From contig JACZTG010000012.1 of NCBI GenBank assembly GCA_022573815.1, positions 1 through 58,322 of the forward strand: 58,322 nucleotides of DNA. The letters run 5' to 3'. The notes below the pieces were generated by a model that saw only the letters and a program-made list of their open reading frames with translations, made no database searches and was not told the origin of the DNA. Shown one piece after another: positions 9,203-18,016 of this stretch (position 1 is the first letter of the stretch; each line of letters begins with the position of its first letter). A program made the translations under genes and the position numbers. This DNA comes from Candidatus Neomarinimicrobiota bacterium (GTDB taxonomy: Bacteria > Fidelibacterota > SORT01).

Positions 9203-10561
9203 TTATTCAGAATATTTATTGATTTCAGGTATTTTGAGTTTTCTAAAGATTCGTCTGATTAGCAGGAATATGAGAAGCACTGCCGCTCCCAGATAAGACA
9301 AAGAATACTTGCTGCCGAAAATTCCGTCAGACTCCGATACCTGATGTCTAAAAGATTCAGAGAAAAACGGCAAAACTATATTTGTCAAACGAGATGATAT
9401 TTTGTTCAGATGATCGCCATCATATTCCTGGAAATTGTGATCAATATTACGCTTACTCAATTCTGCTGAAAAACTCATATTCGATATCAACCACTTATCG
9501 GCGCTACCAATATCGAAAGACAAAATCTGTCCTCCCCTACGCTGCTCATAGCCCGTCAGGTACTCATCGGTTGCTACCGAAAACTTCATCCATTTTTGCC
9601 AAACGTCATCCAAAAATATTTTATTCCCATCTTCATAGACAATCGGCAAATTCACAAAAAACGGCAGATTCAATGGATTAGGAGAAAATGCTGCTCCAAG
9701 GGAAATCGCCAACTGTGTCGAAAAACTTAAAGTTTTAAACAGATCAGCGTCGCTGATAAGAGATGCTTCTAACATATTATTTTCAAGTTCTTTGAGCATA
9801 TTGATTTCAAAATCAAGTCGTGAAGTACTCATTCCATATACAGAACCAAAAATATCCGGGTGTTCCATTCCGAGCCAAACAGCTCCAAACCCTCCCATCG
9901 AATGACCTGCGATTCCCCTGCTGGAACTGTTATCTATAGTTTTGAAAGTGGCATCAATCTCATGAACCAATTCTATAGTGATGAAATCATCCCAGTCTCC
10001 CATTATCCCTGAATTCACATACCAGCTACCGCCATACTTGTTGTGTGCGCTTGGCATAACGATTATCATCGGCTTGATTTCCCCTGCCTCGATAAGTGAA
10101 TCGGCAACATTTGTGATGTTCCACCCTTTCCCGAGCCAGAACCGCCCCACCGTCCAGAGATAATAATCCGCATTGAAACCGTGGAGCAGATACAGAACCG
10201 GATAACGCCTTTCTTCTGATTCGTTATATCCCAACGGGAGATGTACCATTACCTTTCTGTTAGGTGATTCACCTAACAGATTTCCCTCAAGCGCAATGCT
10301 GTGAACTGTGAGAATTATAGTCCGCTGGTCAGGATCTTTCTTTGCAGAAAGAGGTGAAGCAATTAGGATGAATAAAAAGATAGACAAGAAAAGTGGCTTA
10401 TATTTGGAGGTTGTTCTAATTATCTTTTTGCCTCTTATTGAATCTACAATCTCTATGTCATTCCGAGCGCCTGCCCGGCTACCGTCATGCGGACAATGAC
10501 AATATTTTTGCCTTTGCCGTGAGCCCGAACGATGATATAGAATTGTGCGGGTTAGTGCCAC
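9203..10561 (-). CDS. esterase (PF00756-type alpha/beta hydrolase) with C-terminal membrane anchor
   Basis: An alpha/beta hydrolase of the esterase D/antigen 85 type. It has PVLYLLHGFN, a long loop, the nucleophile elbow GHSMGG (Ser221 in the open frame) and a C-terminal EYDGDHL that could supply the catalytic His. An N-terminal signal (PLFLSIFLFILIASPLSA) exports it, and a hydrophobic segment near the C-terminus (LGAAVLLIFLLIRRIF) would anchor it. The frame is open from a GTG at 10561, but the first 35-40 codons fall in repeats A and C and look non-genic. The true start is more likely near 10423 (ATA after AAGAGG) or a TTG close by; no ATG is available. The acyl substrate is unknown. Confidence 0.8.
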   Translation of the reverse strand: MALTRTILYHRSGSRQRQKYCHCPHDGSRAGARNDIEIVDSIRGKKIIRTTSKYKPLFLSIFLFILIASPLSAKKDPDQRTIILTVHSIALEGNLLGESPNRKVMVHLPLGYNESEERRYPVLYLLHGFNADYYLWTVGRFWLGKGWNITNVADSLIEAGEIKPMIIVMPSAHNKYGGSWYVNSGIMGDWDDFITIELVHEIDATFKTIDNSSSRGIAGHSMGGFGAVWLGMEHPDIFGSVYGMSTSRLDFEINMLKELENNMLEASLISDADLFKTLSFSTQLAISLGAAFSPNPLNLPFFVNLPIVYEDGNKIFLDDVWQKWMKFSVATDEYLTGYEQRRGGQILSFDIGSADKWLISNMSFSAELSKRNIDHNFQEYDGDHLNKISSRLTNIVLPFFSESFRHQVSESDGIFGSKYSLSYLGAAVLLIFLLIRRIFRKLKIPEINKYSE

Positions 10562-10640
10562 CGCCGTTGGCGGGACTTACGCTTGCTTTGACCGCACTGA
10601 GGTCATCTTTAGGCGTCGGGGCAAGCCCCAGCCGCCACTA
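10452..10640. repeat. families A and C repeats upstream of esterase
   Basis: A half-element of family A (TGTCATTCCGAGCGCCTGCC, 10456 onward) is followed by a family C element (GTGCGGGTTAGTGCCACCGC through TTGACCGCAC, 10547-10598). Together they underlie the apparent N-terminal extension of the esterase frame. Confidence 0.65.
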
Positions 10641-10661
10641 CGAAAATTTCAAACTCATTTG

Positions 10662-10732
10662 CTGGGGAGCAGGGATTCGAACCCCGACCGGCGACTCCAG
10701 AGGCCGCTGTCCTGCCATTAGACGACTCCCCA
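10662..10732 (-). tRNA. tRNA-Gln (CTG)
   Basis: A 71-nt cloverleaf on the minus strand. The acceptor stem TGGGGAG pairs with CTCCCCA. The D-arm contains AATGGCAGGA, the anticodon stem GCGGC/GTCGC encloses loop CCTCTGGA, giving anticodon CTG, and the T-arm is CGGGG-TTCGAAT-CCCTG. The discriminator is G and CCA is not encoded. Confidence 0.93.
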
Positions 10733-10797
10733 AAAGCGACGTGAAATTAATCTGTCGTTCGATTATAGTCAAGGTTATTTACCTGGAATGGCTAAAC

Positions 10798-10925
10798 TTC
10801 TGTCATTGCGAGAAGTCTGAAAGACGACGCGGCAATCTCAATATTTACTGTCAGGCGAGAATTGAGATTACTTCGCTTCGCTGGCAATGACAACGGAGGC
10901 GGTCAGGACAAGCGTAAGTCCCGCT
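10798..10925. repeat. family A inverted pair plus C fragment
   Basis: TGTCATTGCGAGAAGTC...GCGGCAATCTCAAT and ATTGAGATTACTTCG...GGCAATGACA form a near-complete inverted repeat (10801-10892), able to fold into a long hairpin. A partial C arm (GCGGTCAGGACAAGCGTAAG) follows and abuts the dacB stop. Confidence 0.75.
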
Positions 10926-12414
10926 AATTCCCGCGGGAGTAATTTGAAAGAATGATTCCTATCCGATTCTGAAGTTCATTCGCCATACTCATTGGAAGAT
11001 TGTAATGATTCACAATGAAACTGAACACAATATCCTCCCCTTCCGCCGTTGTAACGTAACCAGACAAAGCCTTTACATAGCTTAACGATCCCGTTTTTGC
11101 TCTAAGATTCCCGGCGGCGTTTGTTCCGCTCATCCGCCTGCGGATAGTCCCGTCCACACCCGCAATAGGGAGTGAATTCATATAATAGTTCGCATACCTG
11201 TGCTTCCGCATATATCGGAGCAGCGTCGCCACCTGCTTAACGGTTATGAGATTCAGCCGTGATAGTCCTGAGCCGTCAACGATTTTAACAGCGTTATCGT
11301 CAATTCCCGTTTCCCTAAGGAACGACTTGACTACTTTTACGCCCGCCGAAGAACTCCCCGTTTTCTGATATTCCCTGCCAAGTGTTTTCAACAGCTGCTC
11401 CGCATAAAAATTCTGACTCGGCTTGTTAACTATTTTAATCATCTCGCTCATTGGAGGTGAAGTGTAAGTCGCCGCCACCATCATATTTTCATATTTTGGT
11501 TTAGATGTATGGTCATCGGCGTCCATTGCTTTCCCGCCGACAGATATTCCATTATCCTCAAGTGTTTCTTTAAGTACGGTCACAGTGTATAGCGTGGGAT
11601 TTCTGACCGAAGCCCAGGTCTTGGATTCTCTTTTCGTCAACGGCATATTACCCCAAAACGTGAAAAGGTTTCCGTCTATTGACCGATTGAAATTATAGTG
11701 CATTACAGAATCATTTTCTGTTGTCTTAATATTATTTTTAATCTGTATATATGACGTAGGCGGGTCGATCTCGATAATTGCCGGGTCTCCCGCTTTTTCT
11801 CCCGGCTTTATCAAAACATCTATGGCATTATCGTTGAATGACAGCCCGCTGATATGCGCTGAATACCAGTACGGCTCGTCATCCCAGCTCCAGCTATTAC
11901 CTAATGGAACATCGTCAAAGTAATCATCATCTCCGATAACATCGCCCGTTATTGCGTTGATACCCATTGCTTTCAGACTATCCGCCCAATCGAGAAAAGT
12001 GCCGACGATAACTCCCCCGTTGTACCTGCCGGATATAGTCGGGTCTCCCGAACCTTTTACGACAATGTTGCCTTTCAGCGTGCCGTTCTGAACCACGCCA
12101 TCTGTATATAACCGCGTTTTATATGTGAAGTTGGGACCGAATCTCACAAGCGCCGCAGCCGTTGTGAAGAGCTTCATATTTGAAGCGGGGATGAGAAGTT
12201 TATTCTCGTTATGACGGTACAGCACTTCGCGTTTGTCGGGAATTTCGATATAAACGCCCCACGTTGCTGAAGCAAATGCGGGATCATTCAGCAGTTGATC
12301 TATTTCAGTTCTTAGATTCCCTAACGGCGTGTCCGGATGTGCCATTTGGGCGGCACAGCCTGAGAACAGTGTGATCAGCAGTATAATCAGTAAGGTAATT
12401 TCCAATTTGTTCAT
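10924..12414 (-). CDS. dacB: D-alanyl-D-alanine carboxypeptidase/endopeptidase (PBP4, peptidase S13)
   Basis: A 496-residue penicillin-binding protein of family S13, which trims or cleaves D-Ala cross-links in peptidoglycan. It has a lipoprotein signal TLFSGC (Cys20), the SxxK motif S78-N-M-K81 in IPASNMKLF, SGLSRLN as the SxN motif and KTGSLSYV as the KTG motif. The long insert between the first two motifs is typical of the family. Its ATG overlaps the stop of the racemase/epimerase upstream by 4 bases, so it is translated in the same operon. The link to D-amino-acid enzymes upstream suggests wall-fragment recycling. Confidence 0.95.
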   Translation of the reverse strand: MNKLEITLLIILLITLFSGCAAQMAHPDTPLGNLRTEIDQLLNDPAFASATWGVYIEIPDKREVLYRHNENKLLIPASNMKLFTTAAALVRFGPNFTYKTRLYTDGVVQNGTLKGNIVVKGSGDPTISGRYNGGVIVGTFLDWADSLKAMGINAITGDVIGDDDYFDDVPLGNSWSWDDEPYWYSAHISGLSFNDNAIDVLIKPGEKAGDPAIIEIDPPTSYIQIKNNIKTTENDSVMHYNFNRSIDGNLFTFWGNMPLTKRESKTWASVRNPTLYTVTVLKETLEDNGISVGGKAMDADDHTSKPKYENMMVAATYTSPPMSEMIKIVNKPSQNFYAEQLLKTLGREYQKTGSSSAGVKVVKSFLRETGIDDNAVKIVDGSGLSRLNLITVKQVATLLRYMRKHRYANYYMNSLPIAGVDGTIRRRMSGTNAAGNLRAKTGSLSYVKALSGYVTTAEGEDIVFSFIVNHYNLPMSMANELQNRIGIILSNYSRGN

Positions 12415-13439
12415 TGATTATCTCCAATGGGTTCAACGCCTATTCCCGGTTTATCCGGAAGAATCAGTTTACCGTCAATAACGTCTATTCCGGTGTAAGG
12501 ATCGTTGCTCAAAAGCAGGTTGCCGTCCAGGTCGGCCCAATCCGCTAATGGAGAGAGATGAGCCGCCGCGCCGATTGCAATCGAACTTTCGCACATACAT
12601 CCCAGCATAACTTTTACGCCGTAAGAACGCGCTGTATGAATCATCTTGAGGGCTTCCGTCGGTCCTCCGCACTTCATAAGTTTAATGTTTATTCCGTGAA
12701 ATGCGTCGGCTATCTTCGGAATATCAACCGCCCTGATGCTGTTTTCATCCGCTATGAGTGGAAGCGGAGACCGCTCTTTCAGCCAGATGTAATCATCCAA
12801 GTTATCCGCGGGAAGCGGCTGCTCCACGAACTCCACATTTTGTCCGGCGAGCCAATTTATCTTTTCCAGCGCCTCTTCCTTGTTCCAACCCTCGTTTGCA
12901 TCCACCCGAATGACCTTGTCTGTCAATTCCCGAATTGCAATGATGATTTCCTTGTCGTTTTCAAGTCCCTGTTTCACTTTGAGAATCGGATATTGCTCAG
13001 CTTCCCGCACTTTCTGCTTTATAACATCAATCTCGTCAATTCCTATTGTAAACGTTGAAATTAGTGACTTATCCGGGTTCAAGCCCCATAATTTATAAAG
13101 CGGCTTGCCAAGTAGTTTTCCGAGAAGGTCCCAATAAGCGATGTTAACAGCGGCAATTGCCGACGGAGTCATAAGAGTGTTGCTTCTGCACGCCTCATCA
13201 ATATCCTCTATCAGATATGGATCATTGTATGGCGCTGAATCAAAATCGATACTCGCTAAGCCTGTTTCCACCTTTTTAATGTCTTCGCCATAGCGCGTTG
13301 TGGGAACCGCTTCACCTAACGCTTTAAGACCCTCGTATTCCAACTCCACAATCATCGAATCGTAGTGCGTCCGTGTACCGCGGGCGATTGTGAACGGATG
13401 CGTAAGATTCAATTTTACATATTTCCAGGTCGCTTTCAT
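12411..13439 (-). CDS. enolase-superfamily racemase: DgcA-like N-acetyl-D-Glu racemase or L-Ala-D/L-Glu epimerase
   Basis: A 342-residue mandelate-racemase/enolase-fold enzyme. Catalytic features are visible: KVK (K154 and K156) on one face, metal ligands D180 (VDANEGW), E206 (VEQPLP) and D231 (ADEN), the opposite base in NIKLMKCGG, and a C-terminal LDGN. This pattern fits dipeptide epimerases of the YcjG type and their relative DgcA. Because a DUF1611 (DgcN-type) gene precedes it with a 4-base overlap, I favour the DgcN-DgcA D-glutamate route, in which N-acetyl-D-Glu is racemised. The dipeptide epimerase alternative remains open, as dacB follows. Motifs are seen; the choice of substrate is inference. 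Confidence 0.88.
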   Translation of the reverse strand: MKATWKYVKLNLTHPFTIARGTRTHYDSMIVELEYEGLKALGEAVPTTRYGEDIKKVETGLASIDFDSAPYNDPYLIEDIDEACRSNTLMTPSAIAAVNIAYWDLLGKLLGKPLYKLWGLNPDKSLISTFTIGIDEIDVIKQKVREAEQYPILKVKQGLENDKEIIIAIRELTDKVIRVDANEGWNKEEALEKINWLAGQNVEFVEQPLPADNLDDYIWLKERSPLPLIADENSIRAVDIPKIADAFHGINIKLMKCGGPTEALKMIHTARSYGVKVMLGCMCESSIAIGAAAHLSPLADWADLDGNLLLSNDPYTGIDVIDGKLILPDKPGIGVEPIGDNQ

Positions 13440-14479
13440 TTATTCAACTTTACCGCTCTCATTATTGCATTTCCCAGCTTTTCACTGCCGAAACGAACAG
13501 GATCATCAGCAGGAAGACCCGTTTCTGCTTCTGCGGCTTCAATTGCGGACAACGCATCTTCTTCATTTAGTTCTGAAGTATACAGACTTACACCGATTAG
13601 GTCAACCTCTTTAAAAGGTTTCATCACCGCATTATGCATTTCGATAGCCGCAGTCAATGTTGGTAGTTCACTCCCATAATCGTTCAGTTTCCGCGACGGT
13701 TCGTGGCAGATTATCAGTCCGTCCGGCATTGACCCGTGAATTAACCCTAATGTAACTCCGCTATAACCCTGATGAAAAAGAGAACCTTGCCCTTCCACAA
13801 GCAGAAGATCGTTATCTTTTTCAATATCCATTATCACGCTCTCAATGGAACCCGCTATAAAATCGCTCACAACGGCATCTACGCAAACACCATAATCAGA
13901 TAATAATAATCCCGTTTGACCCGTCGCCACGAATGCTGTATTTAGCGGTTGATTTTTCAGGTAAGCAAGAAGTTGTAGTAGTGTGGTCATTTTCCCGATT
14001 GCCACATCCGTACCCACCGTCAGCAGGACATACGCTGAACGCTCCCGCCACAGGTCATCTGAAACGCTCAAGTCAACCGGGGGTCGCCTCAAATCCTGTA
14101 TATTCACGTTGTGTTTTCCCGCGGCTTCCTTGAATTCGTCATCGTCACCAATAAAACTGTGCATCCCGCTAACTATATCCAGTCCGGATTCAATTGCCTG
14201 CAACACCATACCGCGCCATTCGTCGGGAAGCCTTCCGCTCATTGGCGCAATACCTATAAGCAGGGCGTTTGGGGCGAATTCAAGGGTTTCTGAAAGAGTG
14301 GCCAATACAGGCGTATTATCTCCGTAACCAATCACATCCTCAGCAGTTTTTCCGGCATTGGCGCTGTCTATGAGAGCTACTGCAGAGTCCGGCGCATAAC
14401 GCAAGATGGCGTTGGCTGTTTTTGACTCTTTTGAGTTGAATTTTCCCTCTACGAGTATTGCGTAACGCCTTAAACTCAT
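13436..14479 (-). CDS. DUF1611 family P-loop protein, DgcN-like D-glutamate N-acetyltransferase
   Basis: A 347-residue protein of the DUF1611 family. It has an N-terminal Rossmann-like part (IGIAPMSGRLPDEWR) and a C-terminal P-loop half with GTDVAIGKMTT, plus LLLVEGQGSLFHQGYSG. Family members were shown to be D-Glu N-acetyltransferases (DgcN) that work with the enolase-superfamily racemase DgcA. The same gene order is present here. Its start overlaps the stop of the upstream LeuA/HMGL-like gene (TAATG) and its end overlaps the racemase start by 4 bases, indicating translational coupling. Substrate identity is inferred from this pairing. Confidence 0.82.
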   Translation of the reverse strand: MSLRRYAILVEGKFNSKESKTANAILRYAPDSAVALIDSANAGKTAEDVIGYGDNTPVLATLSETLEFAPNALLIGIAPMSGRLPDEWRGMVLQAIESGLDIVSGMHSFIGDDDEFKEAAGKHNVNIQDLRRPPVDLSVSDDLWRERSAYVLLTVGTDVAIGKMTTLLQLLAYLKNQPLNTAFVATGQTGLLLSDYGVCVDAVVSDFIAGSIESVIMDIEKDNDLLLVEGQGSLFHQGYSGVTLGLIHGSMPDGLIICHEPSRKLNDYGSELPTLTAAIEMHNAVMKPFKEVDLIGVSLYTSELNEEDALSAIEAAEAETGLPADDPVRFGSEKLGNAIMRAVKLNK

Positions 14480-15726
14480 TAAGAGTTGGCGTTCTCCACG
14501 ACGCTCATGATCTCATCACGAGTGAGTATCCTGTCAGACAGTTTCGCCAGGTCAAAGATACCGTCCACCAATGATTTTTCAGGCTCAATCCCCTCATTGC
14601 GGAGCCAGTAAATTACGTTGGATTTTCCCGACATAGGACCAATATCGATTATTTGGGTTTTCCCTACCATTCCGGCGGGAACTCCCGAATATATCCGGTC
14701 CGCCAACCATTCGTTACCTTTTGCATCCGCTTTAATTACCGCGGCGGCATGCACTCCGGTGCCTGTCCGGAAAGCGTCTTCACCTACCACAGGGTAGTTA
14801 TGAGCCAACGGGATACCCGTATATTCTGCTGTTTTTTCAACATATTCCGGCAGTCGTGTAAGGTCATTATTTATCACACCTAACAGGCGAAGGTTCACAA
14901 GCAGCAAGTCCATCGGAAGATTTCCCACCCGTTCTCCAATTCCCATTGCTGTTCCGTGCACCCTGTCCACTCCTGCTTCAATAGCAGCGAGAGCATTAGG
15001 CAGAGCCAATCCTCTGTCCCTGTGTCCGTGCCAATCTAATTTAATTGACTCATCTCTCGTGCTGAGAAATTCCCGTGTCCATCTAACTAAATTTTTCACA
15101 CCGTCGGGAGTGGCGTGCCCGCAGGTATCGCAAAGGCAGAGTCTGGATGCTCCGGAATCTATCGCAGCTCCGAATAGCGTCGCGAGAGTCTCAGGGTTCG
15201 CGCGCACAGTGTCCTCAGTTACGAACATAACCGGTAATCCTTCTTTGTGCGCGAAACTCACCGCTTCGGTAGTCCGTTTAACCATAAGATCAAGGCTCCA
15301 TTCTTCAGCGTAAACGCGAATCGGACTGCTGCCGATGAAAGCGCAACATTCAATGGGGATGCCCATTTCCTGTGATATTTCCGCTATCGGCTGGATATCC
15401 GAAATAACCGTTCGCGCGGCACAGTTAGGCGTTATTTTCATACCGTTTGAAACGATCTCTTTCACCAGAGCAGAAACGTCCGACAGGGCGCGAGGACCCG
15501 CTCCGGGAAGCCCAACATCCGCCGTGTGAATTCCTATCTCTTCCATCAGATGCAGAAGTTCTATTTTTTCTTCCAATGAAGGGTCTTTCACAGATGGCGA
15601 CTGAAGCCCGTCCCTCAGCGTTTCATCATCGAATTCTATTTCGCTCGTTCCCGATAACAGATTACCGTCAATGGTATTCCAATCATAGATAAGTTCGTTC
15701 ATATCAGGTGTAGATCTTTTATTCAA
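14479..15726 (-). CDS. HMGL/LeuA-like acyltransferase-lyase (2-isopropylmalate synthase superfamily)
   Basis: A TIM-barrel enzyme of the isopropylmalate synthase/HMG-CoA lyase superfamily. The metal and catalytic motif is DDETLRDGLQSPSV, followed by LCDTCGHATPDG, the ligand pair DWHGHRDRG and GIGERVGN. It is about 415 residues, so it lacks the LeuA leucine-binding regulatory domain. The specific substrate is not readable from sequence. The start is uncertain: TTG at 15726 has GGGAG upstream and lies just past the crotonase stop; ATG 15702 and TTG 15768 are alternatives. It sits between a crotonase and the DgcN/DgcA-like pair, an unusual set of neighbours. Confidence 0.82.
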   Translation of the reverse strand: MNKRSTPDMNELIYDWNTIDGNLLSGTSEIEFDDETLRDGLQSPSVKDPSLEEKIELLHLMEEIGIHTADVGLPGAGPRALSDVSALVKEIVSNGMKITPNCAARTVISDIQPIAEISQEMGIPIECCAFIGSSPIRVYAEEWSLDLMVKRTTEAVSFAHKEGLPVMFVTEDTVRANPETLATLFGAAIDSGASRLCLCDTCGHATPDGVKNLVRWTREFLSTRDESIKLDWHGHRDRGLALPNALAAIEAGVDRVHGTAMGIGERVGNLPMDLLLVNLRLLGVINNDLTRLPEYVEKTAEYTGIPLAHNYPVVGEDAFRTGTGVHAAAVIKADAKGNEWLADRIYSGVPAGMVGKTQIIDIGPMSGKSNVIYWLRNEGIEPEKSLVDGIFDLAKLSDRILTRDEIMSVVENANS

Positions 15727-15733
15727 ACCGCTA

Positions 15734-16516
15734 TCATCTCCCTTTGAATTTTGCGTCTCTTTTTTCAAGGAACGCGTTCATCCCTTCCTTCATATCCTCA
15801 GTTCCGCAGAGAATGCCGAACCTGTCCGACTCGATAGCAAGACCTTCTTCAAGCGACATATTCATCCCTCTCTGAACCGCCTCAATACACATTTTAACAG
15901 CGATAGGAGCATTTGAGATAATCTCTTTCATCATCTCTTTTGCCGCGTTAAGCGCCTCACCTTCAGGCACTACTTTATTAACGATGCCAAGCCTTTCAGC
16001 TTCTTCGGCAGTGATGATCTTGCCGGTAAGAATCAACTCTAAAGCGCGACCGGTCCCGATGAGTCGCGGCAACCGTTGAGTACCGCCGAATCCGGGCATA
16101 ATTCCAAGTCCGACCTCAGGCGCGCCTAATTTAGCGTTCTCGGAAGCGATGCGGATGTGACATCCGAGAGCCAGCTCGAATCCGCCTCCCAAAGCGTAAC
16201 CGTTAATGGCAGCGATAACGGGTTTCCCCATAAGCTCAAATACTGTCAGAGTTTCCTGCCCTTCGAAAGAAGTTTTCCTCCCCTCCAAAATAGAAGATTT
16301 AACCAGTTCATTTATATCCGCTCCCGCCATAAACGCTTTATCCCCTTCACCCGTGACTATCATTCCGGCGACGGAATCATCCTCGCTCACGGCAATTGCA
16401 GCGGCTTTCAGTTCAGCGTTCGTTTCGGCATTCATAGCGTTCAGAACATCAGGACGATTTACAGTCACAACGGCGATCCTGTCTTCCACTTCATATTTTA
16501 TATTTTTGTAGGACAT
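15734..16516 (-). CDS. enoyl-CoA hydratase (crotonase family)
   Basis: A 260-residue crotonase. It carries the oxyanion-hole segments MAGADI and GYALGGGFELALGCH, and the second catalytic Glu region PEVGLGIMPGFGGTQRLPR. Both Glu positions expected for hydration (E of FELAL and E of PEVGL) are present, so hydratase activity is likely rather than isomerase only. It ends FKGR like typical short-chain hydratases. ATG 16516 has GGAGAGG upstream. It is first in the operon running down to dacB. The pathway (fatty-acid or amino-acid catabolism) is not fixed by context. Confidence 0.92.
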   Translation of the reverse strand: MSYKNIKYEVEDRIAVVTVNRPDVLNAMNAETNAELKAAAIAVSEDDSVAGMIVTGEGDKAFMAGADINELVKSSILEGRKTSFEGQETLTVFELMGKPVIAAINGYALGGGFELALGCHIRIASENAKLGAPEVGLGIMPGFGGTQRLPRLIGTGRALELILTGKIITAEEAERLGIVNKVVPEGEALNAAKEMMKEIISNAPIAVKMCIEAVQRGMNMSLEEGLAIESDRFGILCGTEDMKEGMNAFLEKRDAKFKGR

Positions 16517-16531
16517 TTCCTCTCCTGTGTA

Positions 16532-17977
16532 TTATCGTTCCTTCCAGAATGTCCTGCTGAATAGGACGATAACAGTAAACAGTTCAAGTCTTCCAAGAAG
16601 CATACAGAAATTCAATAAAAGTTTCCCTAAAGCGGGCAAGTGAGCGTAATTATCGGTGGGACCCAAGCTTCCGAGGGCGGGGCCGATATTTCCGATTGCC
16701 GATGCCGTTACCGACAAAGCGCTAACCATATCCAGACCCATAGCAGACATAACTATACTTACGGTAACAAATATGCCCATATAGAAAAGGAAAAATCCCA
16801 GAACGTTTCTGATTACATCGTCGGAAATGAGACGCTCTCCGAACCGCACCGGATAGACGGCAGTCGGATGAACGAGTTTCCGGATTTCATGGGCGGCGTG
16901 TTTCACAAGTATAACAATCCGAATAACTTTCATCGAACCGCCTGTGGAGCTTGCGCATCCGCCGATGAACATCATTGCCAATACGAGCAACTGCCCTGCC
17001 GGGATCCAGAGTTCGAAATCTGTAGTCACATAACCTGTGGTGGTGATGATAGCAACGGTCTGAAACACGGCTTTTCGCAGCATTACATCGCCCGTAACGT
17101 TTTCGCTGATGGATATTATGACCAGAAATGCCGCCGAAAATATTATCATTAACCCAAGATAATACTGAAATTCCTTATCGCGAAAGTGAGCGGTCAAATC
17201 GCCCTTGAACATCCTGAAATGAAGCGCGAAATTAGCTCCTGCAAGCACCATAAAAAAGATGATTACATAATCAATATATGCGCTGTTATAGTGAGCAATG
17301 CTTGCGTTTTTAGTGGAAAATCCACCGGTAGCCATTGTTCCGAACGTATGACAGACCGAATCAAAAAAATCCATTCCCCCGACATAAAGCATCACGACTT
17401 CAACTCCGCTAATGAGAATATATGTTATCCAGAGCAGTTTCGCCGTCTCTCTGATACGCGGAGTAAACCTGTCTTTCGTGGGACCCGGCGCTTCGGCTTT
17501 ATAGAGCTGAGCGGCTCCTATGCCTAACATTGGAAGAATCGCAAGGGAAAACACAATAATTCCCATCCCGCCGAGCCAATGAGTCAGCGAACGCCAAAAG
17601 AGTATGCCGTGCGGAAGAGCTTCAATGTCTATGAGGATTGATGCGCCGGTAGTTGTAAACCCTGACATAGATTCAAAAAATGCGTCAACGGGACTTGCAA
17701 TACTACCCGATATAAGAAAAGGTAAAGCACCGAATATCGCGCTTGTAATCCAGCCGAATGTGACTATAGCAAATCCGTCTCTTACTTTTATCTCGGATTC
17801 CCCTCTTGTCGTAAACCATGCAACAAAACCTGTCCCAACGGTAATCCCGATAGAGATGAGAATAGCGTTAAAATCGCCATCCCCGTAGTAGAGCGAAAAC
17901 GGAAGAGCCAGTGCCATTGCTCCGCCGAGGAATATCCAGAGTGCACCTAAAGTATTCAGTATCTGCTTAAATTTCAC
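16532..17977 (-). CDS. trkH: Trk potassium uptake protein TrkH
   Basis: A 481-residue polytopic membrane protein with the four pore-loop repeats of TrkH/KtrB: TTTGASI, FGTMATGGFSTKNAS, IITTTGYVTTDF and TASAIGNIGPALG. Each includes the filter glycine region. It imports K+ together with the regulatory subunit TrkA, encoded just upstream at 18017-19360. The start codon is GTG at 17977 and no clear ribosome site is seen. Confidence 0.96.
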   Translation of the reverse strand: MKFKQILNTLGALWIFLGGAMALALPFSLYYGDGDFNAILISIGITVGTGFVAWFTTRGESEIKVRDGFAIVTFGWITSAIFGALPFLISGSIASPVDAFFESMSGFTTTGASILIDIEALPHGILFWRSLTHWLGGMGIIVFSLAILPMLGIGAAQLYKAEAPGPTKDRFTPRIRETAKLLWITYILISGVEVVMLYVGGMDFFDSVCHTFGTMATGGFSTKNASIAHYNSAYIDYVIIFFMVLAGANFALHFRMFKGDLTAHFRDKEFQYYLGLMIIFSAAFLVIISISENVTGDVMLRKAVFQTVAIITTTGYVTTDFELWIPAGQLLVLAMMFIGGCASSTGGSMKVIRIVILVKHAAHEIRKLVHPTAVYPVRFGERLISDDVIRNVLGFFLFYMGIFVTVSIVMSAMGLDMVSALSVTASAIGNIGPALGSLGPTDNYAHLPALGKLLLNFCMLLGRLELFTVIVLFSRTFWKER

Positions 17978-18016
17978 TTATAATCGTATTTCAGTTAAAG
18001 TAACAGTTTATGTACA

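Noticed and set aside
10801-10892. Possible CRISPR or insertion sequence from inverted repeats
   Set aside because: Single inverted pair with no regular spacers or transposase; belongs to the interspersed A family.
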